From Notospermus geniculatus (taxonomy: Eukaryota > Nemertea > Pilidiophora > Heteronemertea > Lineidae), in the NCBI GenBank assembly GCA_002633025.1, contig NMRB01000873.1, forward strand, positions 80,307 through 144,306: DNA of 64,000 bases. The letters run 5' to 3'. Position 1 is the stretch's first letter, and every line of letters starts with the position of its first letter. Position numbers and translations under genes: made by a program. Below are positions 46,286 through 57,530 of this stretch, in pieces. The notes under the pieces are model-generated. The model worked only from the letters and a program-made list of their open reading frames with translations, was not told the origin of the DNA and searched no databases.

Positions 46286-49200
46286 ACAGCCAAGAAGTTG
46301 TGCGAGTCATGACAAATTTGACAGACATGCCAGCTGGGTCATTTGCGGAGCGAAACTCTGTCTACGTCAAAGTTGAATGCGCCGCTCTCAGTTTCAATAA
46401 AGAAGCTGTCGTTCTTTTGACTGGTGACAAAGGTTACCTTTTCCTTCAGACAGATAAACCTGTTTATGCTCCAAACCAGGAAGGTAAGAGTTATTACGCC
46501 ATGATGCAGATTTCAGGAGCGAGTTTGCTACACTACAGTTAAGAGATGGAAGACGCCATGACAATTTATCGCCAGTGTGACAGTTTGTCCACGTCCTTAT
46601 GTAGTTCTGTGGAAACCTCGTGTTAGCTTTCAGAAAAGTCATGTTGCCAAAAAAATGTTTTGCTGGCAACAACCGTTAGGACGTTTTGAATTTTGGGAAC
46701 TGAATAACACTACATTATCTCACTTCTTCAGTTTACATCCGAGCCGTGTCTCTGGACCCAGAAATGCTTCCAGCAGGTACAGAATTCAATCTAGACGTCT
46801 TGGTAAGCGATCAGACATTTTCAGAACTAATCTGTTTGTTTGTGGGGGAGAAGATTCTTGGGTAAAAGTGATAGTCCGAAATAATGGAGTCGACCTGTGC
46901 GTTTCTTCTACACCAGACTTTGGTAAACACGCACCAAGGCGTGCGTGCCTTTTATTCATGCACTGAAAAACTCTGCTTCATCAAAATGACGAACTTAGGT
47001 TCGTTTTCCATTATCACCAATCTGAGTATGTAAATTCGTCAAAATGACAAGTCCAGGTTCGCCACTTTGACGAACCCTGGACGAACATAAACAAGAGTTC
47101 ATCAACATGACAAACGTGGACTTGTCATTTTGACGAATTTAGATACTCAGTTTGGTGATAATGAAAACGAACCTAAGTTTGTCATTTTGATGAAGAAAAG
47201 TTTTTCAGTGTGCCAATCGTATGAATTTCTTTTTTTCAGAACCCGAATGGGAACATCTTCGAGCATTTTGAAGGCAAGGCTCAGAAAGGTTTCTTCTCAA
47301 AGAGGACCAAACTCCCCGATGTGACCGCCTTAGGGTTATGGACAGTCAAAGCAGAATACAAGAACAGATTTCAAGCACGTCTGATTTCATATTTATCCAA
47401 CCTTCTTTCGTGCAGTCTGACTGCCGCGCAGTCACATCTTCTCTTTTTGAAAATAATTTTTCATGAAAAAGTGTCTCCCCATGTAGAGGATTGCTGCTAT
47501 TTTTTTGCAGCTAATGCACGTCGCGAGTCGAAGTCATCTTGTCGGCGTTACCCGAGATGTTATTTTAATTTCTAAAATGTTCCTTTTTTCGTTTTGTTTT
47601 CAGTCCCTTACCTCAAGCGTGCAATTTGAAGTTGAAGAATATGGTAAGTAAATGGGAGGAAGAAAAATATCTCTTATTCTAGACCGGGAGTTTTGGGACT
47701 GAGGGGTGGTGGAAGTACTCATCCTCAAGTGGGCTATATACGATCAATATTATTGCACGATATGGAGCCCAAAAGGGCCATGTGCCTCTGGCATGATGGG
47801 TGGAAGAAAGATTGGCAATCATATCGCCCATTTTGGTCTTCATACTGTGCAATATGTATGGGCGGCTTTAGTTTTCAACTTTATGGTTCAACAAAAACGA
47901 ACCGAAGCAGCTGTTTACAAAACTGAATCAAGTTTCTTTATTTCCTCTACCTACAGTCTTGCCCACCTTCAAGGTTTCTATGGAGACACCGGACTACATT
48001 CTACCTTTTAATAACGAGATCATGGTCAAGGTGAAAGCAGAGTAAGTGTTTTATGGTCGTTGGACCGATCGAAGTGGAGCCTTCCAGTCCATAGATGTCA
48101 TCCGACTCAGCTGGAGAAACTCGAGCTAGCTTTACGGCAGCACGCTATGATGCAACACCTGACTGTTCTTCCCTCGGAACAGTGGCAATTGCCACTGTTC
48201 CGAGGGAAGAACAGTCAGGTGTTGCATCATAGCGTGCTGCCGTATATAGCCTACCCAGCTTTAACTTTTCCCCCGATTTTCCGGTCACAGTTTGAAAGGC
48301 AGCACTGTGTACACTTATGAAAATGATGCTGCCATCTGTGAATTCGGGTCGCGGCAGTTATTGAAGAATTTTCGCAAAGCCCCCGAAACGCCGACGCGAA
48401 CGTCTATCCTATTGTTCGCTGCTCGCGTTGGCGTTTCCGGGGCTTTGCGAAAGCTCCCTATTTCCACCCGTACACCGTATGAACTTGTCCGGGATCGTTT
48501 GGGCGTCCCTGTAGAGTATCCCTGAACCTTGTAATTCAAACTAATTCTTTGAAAAGAAGATAAAATAGCCGGGGTACAAAGCTTTTCTTTCCCTAGGTTC
48601 GTCCACAAGGAGCCGGTAAAGGGTCGAATGTCCATGCTGTTTAGACTGAAGAAGAAAGATGGTTCTACCGCAACCGTGCGCACGGTGACGATTTCGGTAA
48701 GGTGTCATGAGCAAAGCAAGTCGCAACGCAGAAAATCAGCAGTGGATTCCTAGCTTAAAGCGGGTGATCCACTGACGCGATTTTGGCTTGAGTCAGGGTT
48801 GCGATCCCTTGCGATCACCTTATATGGCAATCGGAAGTCCTTAAGGTGGTCGCAAGGGACCGCAACTCCGTCTCAAGCCAAAATCGCGACAGTGGATCAC
48901 CCGCTTAAGTTACGACGCCGGTATGATATGATGATGATTAATGCAGACAAAAGTTCAGGATGTTCAAAATGATTGCTATATCTCAAGTTTTATAATGCAG
49001 TTCTTCGAGGGTGAAATAATGATGAGCCTGGAAAGGAGATATTTCGGCAATAAATGGTTTCCCGATGTTGGTACTCGGCTCGTCGTTGATGCGACAGTCA
49101 CTGACGAAGCTTCTGGAAACCAAGAGATGATCACTGACGACTCGGCCGTATTCGTTGACTCACCATACATCATGTCGTTCGAAAGGACAACAAAATATTT

Positions 49201-50652
49201 CAAACCTAGTTTGCCCTACAATCTGAAGGTAAAAACGGAGCATAATTGTGAACAAGCATTAACCGAGAACGATTTCGGGATCAATTGGAACTAGCTGCAA
49301 CTAAAAATGTCAAATGAACGATCTTGGTGTGCAAGTCATAATGCCTTGAAGGCTACACGTACTCCGGACGCTGGCCGACATAACAACAAAATTCTGAATA
49401 CTCTAGGTTGCACTAGGTTGCAAGTTGCTGCAACCTGCAACTTGTTGCAGTCTACCTGCACTGTTAAAATTATCTGTGAATTTACAGCAGAATTTTCACT
49501 GCATATTTGATGTAAAATTCATTTCACTGCAAACTGCTGTTTTTTTCACTGGAATTTAACAGCAAGATTGCAGTTTAAAAGACAGCATTTGTTGTAGAAT
49601 TTATACCATTTGGCTCTCAAAATACAGTAAACGGGTGGTGTCAAAATACAGAAAAGTGTTGTGTTACTCTGCTGCCAACAAAGTGCTGTCAGCGTTTTTA
49701 ACAGTGTGTGATGTTTACACATTGCAACATCCAGCGTGAATCGAGTGGCAACAAGTTGCAGGTCCGTTTACATTTTCCACTTTGATGGAACTTTTTGGTC
49801 TCATCAGGTTTTTGCAACAAGTTGCATAAAGGCCTCCATACACTGAATGACAAAAGTCGAAATTAGTCGCTGCTATGGTCAGTTCGACAACACCTGATGT
49901 GGCGACATGTTGAAATACTCCACAAAAGTGTCAGAGAAGATTTTTACATTTATGGAACATTTCCACAAAAAGTATTTTGGAACGGACAATAGTAGTGACC
50001 AATTTCGACGTTTGTCATTCAGTGTATGGAGGCCTTAAGGTTGCATATAATGTATGAAGTTGCATGTGTAAATCGCCCTTTACGTGTAAATAGACGGTAC
50101 ATCGGGTGTACACATAAGTTCTTTGCATCATCTGACTCACTTCACACGATGCCTTATTCAGTTTAAGTTTACACATTTGGTTAAAGATCAATGCTGTTAT
50201 TTCTTCACATTTCAGTTGGACATAAAATATGCCAGTGGTAATGTTGCCGCCAACATTCCCATGGAAGTGACAGCCTTCGCAAGGGTGACTGGACGTGCAA
50301 ACCGTGAGGAGGTATTCAGGGACGACGCCGACGAAGTAGGATTCAGAAGTGATGACGAAGGGAGGAAGTCACTCACCCTGGACGTACCTGCAAATGCTGA
50401 GGATGTGAAAATTACCGTACGAGTGCCGTTCATCACCCTGTGGTTATGTTCCGTTGATTCATTGAAATTGGGCAAAGCAGAACTGAGTTTGCGTTCGTTC
50501 GTTCGTTCGATCCAAGTCCAAGTCCACATGGCATGCCCGTTGGCTGAGGGAGCAAGTTAATTAATGTGAGGTACCTTTATTTTCAGGTGAAGACGGCAGA
50601 TCCAGCATTAGCAGACGCAGAGCAGGCATTATACATGGCGGGTGGGGTGGGG
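46286..50652 (+). CDS. alpha-2-macroglobulin/TEP-family fragment, macroglobulin domains only
   Basis: Nine exons are read: 46286-46483, 46732-46802, 47240-47378 (end uncertain), 47604-47643, 47957-48041, 48597-48696, 49001-49228, 50216-50416 and 50587-50652. Almost all splice sites are canonical, and phases agree except at exon 3/4. Family hallmarks: YLFLQTDKPVYAPNQEVYIR (start of the MG2 domain), NPNGNIFEHFEGKAQKG, SVQFEVEEYVLPTFKV (start of MG3), YIMSFERTTKYFKPSLPYNL (start of MG4), and KTADPALADAEQAL. These proteins are secreted protease inhibitors or complement-like opsonins. Missing are the signal peptide exon, bait region, CUB, thioester (GCGEQ) and receptor-binding domains. Exon 3 would end in phase 1 at a weak gtctga donor while exon 4 needs phase 0, so there is a frameshift, a missed donor or a base error. 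It may be a real truncated gene, a pseudogene, or a gene broken by misassembly. Confidence 0.8.
46497..46688 (+). repeat. intronic copy of the 45,362 repeat
   Basis: It starts 13 bases after the donor of the first visible macroglobulin exon and fills most of that intron. See 45,362-45,553 for the partner copy. Confidence 0.8.
46961..47210. mobile_element. MITE-like element within a macroglobulin intron
   Basis: The ends cactgaaaaact and agtttttcagtg are inverted; the arms continue as atcaaaatgacgaacttagg + ttcgttttc against its mirror, then aattcgtcaaaatgacaagt. Length 250 bp. It occupies more than half of the intron between exons 2 and 3; its right end lies about 30 bp from the exon 3 acceptor. 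Confidence 0.85.
48133..48244. repeat. perfect 112 bp palindrome without spacer
   Basis: The 56-base left arm (tacggcagcacgctatgatg...) is followed directly by its exact reverse complement, centred on ggcaattgcc at 48,184-48,193. I compared the arms base by base and found no mismatch. It lies in the intron between macroglobulin exons 5 and 6. Confidence 0.95.
48369..48453. mobile_element. palindromic MITE-like element, family B copy 2
   Basis: The left arm ttttcgcaaagcccccgaaa and right arm ttccggggctttgcgaaa are inverted. It is shorter than the copy at 21,044-21,160 and shares aacgtctatcct-ttgttcg in the middle. It is intronic in the macroglobulin gene. Confidence 0.75.
48711..48754. repeat. 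right-end fragment of the 14.5 kb MITE family
   Basis: The string gcaaagcaagtcgcaacgca + gaaaatcagcagtggattcc + tagc matches the right terminus of 14,520-14,783. It begins about 14 bases after the donor of macroglobulin exon 6, and another element follows at once. Confidence 0.7.
48759..48904. mobile_element. MITE-like element between TTAA words
   Basis: The arms gcgggtgatccactg-acgcg and cgcgac-agtggatcacccgc are inverted and extend through attttggcttgag. TTAA occurs at 48,755-48,758 and 48,905-48,908, suggesting a piggyBac-type target, although the left end has one extra base. It abuts the preceding MITE fragment. Confidence 0.75.
49830..50035. mobile_element. PIF/Harbinger-like MITE, 206 bp, TAA duplication
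   Basis: The arms aggcctccatacactgaatg + acaaa and their mirror are inverted, flanked by TAA on both sides (49,827-49,829 and 50,036-50,038). It sits in a gttgcaa-rich stretch that may itself be an older inverted repeat (tttacacattgcaac near 49,712 against gttgcatgtgtaaat near 50,058). It is intronic in the macroglobulin gene. Confidence 0.8.
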
Positions 50653-50772
50653 GTAAGGTCCTTAGCATTGGCAAATCGCGAAGTAATGATGGGCTACTTG
50701 GTGGGGGCCGGGGGTAAGGTCCTTAGCATTGGCATATCGCGAAGTAAGGGTGGGCTACTTTGCAAGAAGAGG
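50640..50772 (+). repeat. tandem 60-67 bp duplication at the end of the last macroglobulin exon
   Basis: The segment gggggtaaggtccttagcat + tggcaaatcgcgaagtaa... occurs twice in tandem, each with the same gggg|gtaagg donor-like site. The first copy supplies the donor used in my model (50,653). Confidence 0.8.
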
Positions 50773-51236
50773 CTACCAAAATGTAGGCCTATTTAGTGCC
50801 AAAATGCCTTGAAAATGGATAAAGTACATCACTGGTAACGAATGTGAATGATACGATGCTTGACACTCACACTTCACAGTAGACTGGTGACTAGGCCTAG
50901 TGACTAGTCCAGTTATCGCCCTGAATAAACAACAACGCACGCCTCCCGACCTATAAATAGCACATACTGAACCAATCACTGCTTCCTCGTTCTTTACCCA
51001 TAATTCCGTTTTTGAATGAAAAATATTTAGCACACATCGAATGACAAATTTGTTACAACTTTGAATGCATAATGCGGCAACATCGAAGGTATAATTCACA
51101 ACATCGAACGATGAATTCGCAACATTGCATAAAGAATTTGCAAAAACATTGAATGAAAAATGTGAACTTTGAATGATGAATGAAACATTGCATGAAAAAT
51201 AAAATTATTGAATATTGCAACACAATACATGCCATA

Positions 51237-52667
51237 CAAGCAGCATTGTAAAATTTTGCTATAAAATCAACAAACCAGAGTAACAGATGTATCGGAATGG
51301 AAGTTTGATCGGTTGATCGGAATAGAAATGACACGGTCACCATGCACAGTATCGACTAACTGCGGACATTAGATATGATCCTGTTGCATCAAACTGAGGC
51401 CATTAGCTACAATAGGCCTACCTGTGTGTATAAAACCTGTTGACTCTGCATGGCGTATGGCGTCATTTGGCAGGTTTTCAATAGGGGACGTCCCCAGTTG
51501 TTGGCAGGTCCACAATTAGTGGCTTTTCACACGAAGCCTCAATTGCAGAATGCACACATCAAGGAAAGAACTGCATACGTCACCTGACATGTGTAGAACG
51601 AAAAAAAACCCCACCACCAATCGTGTTTATGTGTTAATCACTGCACTGAGTGACTAATAATTCTCATCAAATCATCTTTTTCAGTTCATCGGATCGAAGC
51701 CCCAGTAGAAAATTGTCTCTCGATTACGATAGCAACAACGTTTTGTTTATTTTGCCACTGACCTCGATTTTGGTACAATCTTTTTTCCTTTTTGGCCATC
51801 ATACCGCATTACCGGTGGTTTGGCGAGAACATCGCATTCCAATACCCAACATCCTCCTGTTGGTGTCGAATTTTTGAATGATTTTTGGAATTCCAAATAC
51901 AGGTTGTCCCACTTCGAAAAAAAGTAGGAAGAACATCTTTTTGCCCTATTTGAAGTTCCTTTCGGGAGTTTCTTCGTGACTTCCGGCGAGGGCAGGCCAT
52001 GGCTGCATGGGAATATCGAAGTCGTGGCCAGGGGCAGCAAAAAAAGAAAATGGCCTAGGCCCCTATTGCCTCCACTTCACATTTCTGCACTACTGTCTAT
52101 ATACACATGTACATGTACATGTACGTACATGTACATGTACATGTACATGTACATGTACATGTACATGTACATTACATCTATTATATATACTGTATGTACT
52201 AAACAACACTCAAACTCGCGGAGATGTGATATACATATAGGCCAACATAAAAAGATATTCTGCACTAGTATTTGTGTCGAACACCTATAATGTTCTAGTA
52301 TGAAAAATATGCAAAATGGTGGGGTTGCCAAACAGTAGAGGAGTAAAAATAACTGCAGTAGTCAAGGTATAATGTAAATACGTTTACAAACTTTGGAGAT
52401 ACACCTTCGATTCACCCTAAGATAGACTGTGGTACACTGTGGACTACGTTTCACTTTGTATAGCATACGCACCGCGTTATGGTCAGCAGAAATTGACATG
52501 GACCATCACTTGATGGACCACAGGCTATGATTTCGATATAGTTCGGAAGCAAAGGTCTTCCAGCTGCTCTTATTTATGGTGGGCATCCATGATTAGGGAA
52601 TTGCTAGCAATCAAGGTAGCTCAAGGTCTCCCCGGTAATTTTTCGCAGAAAAGTTAATAAATAAAAT
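51237..52667 (+). repeat. 1.4 kb interspersed repeat, copy 2
   Basis: This matches 42,907-44,284 over its whole length with scattered small differences. It differs mainly by a longer tacatg array (52,102-52,171) and a small tandem duplication of gatcggtt near 51,308. It ends gttaataaataaaa, then unique sequence. Confidence 0.75.
52102..52171. repeat. (TACATG)n microsatellite
   Basis: About eleven units of acatgt/tacatg with one acgtac interruption, embedded in the 1.4 kb repeat. The equivalent array in the other copy is only about 30 bp. Confidence 0.95.
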
Positions 52668-54060
52668 ATGTATTGAACATTGGTATCAAAGTAATGTACT
52701 GTACGTTACTCCTCCCTTGTGGCCTCGGAATTTGGTATCCTTACTTTGTAAACATCAGTTCAGAGCACCATTTATCTAATCAAACATCGTGGCTACCAGG
52801 GACCCTCGTAGGACCGAAATAGAATCTCACCCGTTTCCATGGTAACCTGTAAATTGTTCTCTTAGATCTAGTGGGATGGATATACGATGGTTCGGAGTAC
52901 AGGTCCTGTGGGGTATTTCGTAGGGAGGGTCAAATCTCGGTCATACGACGTTCTGAGGAACAAAGAATTCCTAATTCCTAATTAATTTTCTTACCCCGCT
53001 TGTAAGGTTTCGATCGGCGAAATGGGTTTTCCACGATCGCCCTGTGGAAAAGGTTCGCAGACAGGTCAGTTTTCCAGAAGACAAGAAGAAACGAGATAAA
53101 AAATAATCAAAACGTGCCCCCGAAACGCAACACTCTTTCGGCGATAGATCGAAGAACTTGATACAAATAACCAAGTAATATGTTATGCGGTGAAGTGATG
53201 TTGCTATGGAAACGGGATGTTTTATTTTCCGAATAAGTGGAAGTGACGGGATAGAAGATTGATAAGGAGAGGATGTCATCTTTTTTTGTATCTTGTCCCG
53301 GTAGTCCTGCTGCCATGCCCTGTTGTTGTTGTTGTTGATAGTTCACCACTTCCACAAGCACCGTTTAAGCCTTTTCTTAAATCTCTTGAGATCGATCGCA
53401 AGTGAAAGATGAAAATTTGGGCCTTACCCAACCAGACTTTGGCGTACCGTTACATGTAAAGCGTTAATCACGATTCCCCGATTCCGTCTGTGCCCATTTT
53501 TTTCCGCATACGATACTGTAATACAGAAATCCATTTGATATATTTTTTTACGGACCGGAATCAGACCAGATCAATGCCAGTGAGCGACGCCACCATTGTT
53601 GGTTGTGTTTTCACGCGAATTCTGATCGACTGGGTCTATTGAACTGCTGCAGGTAAATACATCACACCATTCAACCTGGTTAAAAACATCATCGGAGTGC
53701 ACTTGATTGAATATAACAGCATTTCCCTTTTTCATACCAATGAGCTAATTCTGTCAAAATGACACAGCCACTCTAAATGTACTCCATGTATTGTCGCGTG
53801 GTTATGGCAACCTATCGGTTTTGTTTTCAAGCGATTCATCGATTATATCGTCTGATGGTTGTGCAGNCGTGAAGGTTGCTGCCTCAAACTAGCGAGAGGT
53901 AAACTTTCCGCGACGGTGAAGATGTGGTCTATGCACTCTGGTATTCTCAGCTAGAATGTGAGAGATTGAGATGTACGCTTTTTGCGTGTGCTAAAACAAG
54001 CCACGGCTGAGGAAATAGATAAAATCGAAGACAAATGGTCAACATATCGATTTGGGTTTC
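52668..54060. other. gene-less stretch
   Basis: No exon was recognised. There is a short (TTG)n run near 53,325 and a single N at 53,866. No duplication was found around that N. Confidence 0.4.
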
Positions 54061-54064
54061 CACC

Positions 54065-54202
54065 TGTAATAGTGTGAGCGCTCCTACAAGCCCGGGCTAC
54101 CGGGAAATTCCCTTTAGCTCAGTCGGTAGAGCGTTTGACTTTGAAGCGGGAGGTCGCGGGTTCGAAACCCAGAGTGGACCCTCGGCTTTTTCAACTGCTA
54201 CA
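54065..54202 (+). repeat. tRNA-like cassette, copy 1 (138 bp)
   Basis: The cassette runs from tgtaatagtgtgagcgctcc to ctttttcaactgctaca and appears identical to 54,327-54,464. Inside (54,109-54,179) are a good A box (tagctcagtcggtagagc) and B box (ggttcgaaacc), with a CTTTGAA anticodon-like loop. The acceptor and anticodon stems pair poorly, so this is a tRNA pseudogene or SINE head rather than a clear tRNA gene. Confidence 0.6.
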
Positions 54203-54326
54203 TTTGGCGCCCAACGTGGTTAATGGCATTTACAGATGCTGGAAAAGTGTCTGTAGTAGATTAAATGCCTGGCGGATGGAACCCTGAAGCAGTTGTGGGG
54301 ACACAACTTCCCAAGCAGGGGAAGTG

Positions 54327-54464
54327 TGTAATAGTGTGAGCGCTCCTACAAGCCCGGGCTACCGGGAAATTCCCTTTAGCTCAGTCGGTAGAGCGTTTGA
54401 CTTTGAAGCGGGAGGTCGCGGGTTCGAAACCCAGAGTGGACCCTCGGCTTTTTCAACTGCTACA
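54327..54464 (+). repeat. tRNA-like cassette, copy 2 (138 bp)
   Basis: It appears identical to 54,065-54,202; the tRNA-like part is 54,371-54,441. The 124 bp between the copies (tttggcgcccaacgtggtta...) is not repeated after the second copy. Confidence 0.6.
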
Positions 54465-55937
54465 CACCATTATTTATCAGCCGCTAGCAGCTTAATTGAA
54501 AGGATTTGAACACTGGATTCGCCCCATGTTCGTATTGGCCGTACTTCGACTCAGAGTCCTCTTTGAAGGGGAGTTTGTCTGAAGGTGGTGTAGGACGCCA
54601 TCTTGTAAGAAGCAAGCTGAAGCAGGTCTCGCGAGAATACGTAACCAATCAGAGGTACGTTTCTGCGTAAAGAAAGGGTGCCACTGTTGACTATGAAGGA
54701 ACAAAGTAGTTACGCAGCCTCTTATGCCCGTTCCACACCGTCGTGTGATGAAAGTTTCTGAATGGCATAACAATCCACAGTGCTTACACGTGAGCCCTTA
54801 TTCAGTATCAAGCTTTGTTCAAAATTTTGACCGTTAGAAAGGGCATTCAGGGTTAGTTTGTTGTTAATATTTGGGGTTAAGGGTTCCCATGGCACTCGAC
54901 ACCAATCTCAAGAGTGCTTACGAAAGGAATTTGTAAACAGTGAAAAAAGTGGTCCAAATACACACTTGAATTTACTTCAACAGATTGTTGCTGGCCGACC
55001 ACTTGCTATATTGAGCAATTACGGAATGGCATCATGGCAATATCGACGTACACTTCAATGCTCTGATCATGATGTGATCTGAGAAGTCCCTTGATTAATT
55101 ACTTGGATATTATTTCAGCCGGAATCCGAAGCGTAAAGTCTGCAGCGGCATGTTGCAGGCAAGAAAAAAGTACAAGTCTAGCGATAACATGTGGTTACCA
55201 ACTGGTAAATTGAGTTAACTGCATCGACAAACATCTGATGTTGCATCAGTGGAATTCCCGCTGATCAGGATGCTTGCGGTAAAAAGTGCAGGAGATTACC
55301 GTAAGAGGAAGTTGGTGAACACGATCAAAGTCCGGAAGGTTGATGATCAAGTTTCGATCATAAGTATTTGGTACAGTGACCCAAAAACAGAATGGGGATT
55401 TACTATTGGCTGCATGTCGAGTGTTTTCAGAGGTACCTTTCGGTTTTGTCGAAATTGACCCACATGGCGTCGTCGCCAATAATTTCCGTTGGAGACGATT
55501 TTTTATTTTTTTACAGTTTGATTGTTGTACTTTTATCAAATCATATGCATGCAGTGTAGTACGATACAAGTATGCCATGTGCACACATCCATCAAGTGCA
55601 CATGTTCAGTAAGCGTTATAGCTGTAGATGGCTATGCTATAATATCACATACCAATCTAAAAGTAAGCTGATCTCACATTCACTGGCAAGTGGGTAAAAC
55701 AATCCATAAGCTAATTTCAGCTTTCAATTTCCATGCATAATTTAAGCAACATAATGGTTGAAATGACAACGGGCGAAAAAAATACCTGTATGGGTAGGTA
55801 CTTATACATAACACTGCCAGTGAACGGCTAGCTGGGTGCGTGGTTCATGCGGTGGGGGAAGTCCAAGCCATTTCATCCTTCTTTCAGTGAACCACCGCAA
55901 GATAAATCGACCATAAAAAAGGCACCTTTGCGGGTCG
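54465..55937. other. gene-less stretch
   Basis: The only item is a 69-codon ORF (55,249-55,458), open but without a recognised domain. Confidence 0.35.
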
Positions 55938-56100
55938 AATAATAGGGCGGTTTAGAAATCAAACGATAAACGTAAACTTTACGACAACGTTATTTTTCGT
56001 CCTACATATTCGCCAGATTTTATGTTGCACTTTTGGTACAAAAATAACGTTGTTGTTAACGTTTACGTTTATCGCTGGATTTCTAAACCTCACTATTATT
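55938..56100. mobile_element. MITE-like element, about 163 bp
   Basis: The left arm aataatagggcggtttagaa + atcaaacgataaacgtaaac mirrors gtttacgtttatcgctggat + ttctaaacctcactattatt with small mismatches. Inner acaacgttattttt against aaaaataacgttgt also pairs. Confidence 0.8.
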
Positions 56101-56746
56101 GTGACCGCAGTCATATGAAACCAGTTGTACCAACCCAGATACCCAACCCAATCACTCTGATTTTTGTAACCGATGCGATAGGAATGCTAAGAACATCAAA
56201 CCAATCAATGAGTATCGATTTTCTCACTGAGACCAAAGTTTCCAATTTAAGATATGTCGTCATCGTAGCCAGGTCAATTTGGTAAAGGCTACTCGGTCAT
56301 TGGAATGATCATGTCGAACGTCGAGTCGCAATCGCGTCAAAGTTCAGTATCTCGTATTGATGATTTCACCACCGCCAGACGGCGCTGCCGTGGTTCCGAG
56401 GTGACGGGAGATGTCGGTCTGTCCATCTGTTTGTTTTCCAAAGGAATCGATCTGTTGGCGACATCAAAGTCACACCTATATAGATCTTTTCATCAGAATA
56501 GCCGAAAGCTATGCATATCCATTTCACTCACTGTCACCCTCGCTGACAGTTGCGAGAGAGCGGCTGTTGCCATGGTTACTGATACTTGGATATAATTGCT
56601 TATGTAAGCAATGGGCGTGGCACATGGCGGAATCACTCATGGTGATGGTCCCCCACGTAATGACATAATCAACATGGCGACAATGAAGGTCATAACATGG
56701 CTACCAATGAAAGGCAATGACTAATTTGCCATACTCGAGGGGGCGT

Positions 56747-57118
56747 NNNNNNNNNNNNNNNNNNNNNNNNNNNNNNNNNNNNNNNNNNNNNNNNNNNNNN
56801 NNNNNNNNNNNNNNNNNNNNNNNNNNNNNNNNNNNNNNNNNNNNNNNNNNNNNNNNNNNNNNNNNNNNNNNNNNNNNNNNNNNNNNNNNNNNNNNNNNNN
56901 NNNNNNNNNNNNNNNNNNNNNNNNNNNNNNNNNNNNNNNNNNNNNNNNNNNNNNNNNNNNNNNNNNNNNNNNNNNNNNNNNNNNNNNNNNNNNNNNNNNN
57001 NNNNNNNNNNNNNNNNNNNNNNNNNNNNNNNNNNNNNNNNNNNNNNNNNNNNNNNNNNNNNNNNNNNNNNNNNNNNNNNNNNNNNNNNNNNNNNNNNNNN
57101 NNNNNNNNNNNNNNNNNN
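56747..57118. other. assembly gap
   Basis: A run of Ns. ORFs reported across it have no meaning. It lies between the macroglobulin exons and the receptor-like gene, so missing or misjoined sequence here could explain the absent macroglobulin C-terminus. Confidence 1.
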
Positions 57119-57530
57119 AGCATGTGAATACTGTACGTTCTGTCAGCATCCATACAGCAGTGCGTTATCTTGGTCGCCATGGGCGATGGCGAGGCTACAC
57201 GAGCGGGACACAAAGAAATTGTACTCATATAATCGATAACCCCAGTCTGTCACACTGCTATAGAGCATTATTCAGTCTAAATTAAAATGATATTATGTTA
57301 CAGTACAGTTAATGTTCATTATTCATGGAAATAGGAATACCAGAGAAACCTTTGAAATACCACTCCGATTCTGCCGATTCAAATCATTGTTGTTGGATGT
57401 GACACAGTGATTGGCTTATTTCGAGCTTCCCTTCAACTACAAGTTAGTTTAATTGAAGGATACAGCTAAGCTATTCTACTGGGAACGCGATACTTCGTTA
57501 ATTCTTGATGCTTGTCTTACTTCTCAACAG

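Noticed and set aside
55249-55458. 69-codon plus-strand ORF considered as a further macroglobulin exon
   Set aside because: The sequence (IRMLAVKSAGDYRKRKLVNT...) does not fit the next macroglobulin domain, and splice phases do not follow from exon 9.
56701-57228. ORFs of 136-175 codons across the N run
   Set aside because: They consist almost wholly of unknown residues from the assembly gap.
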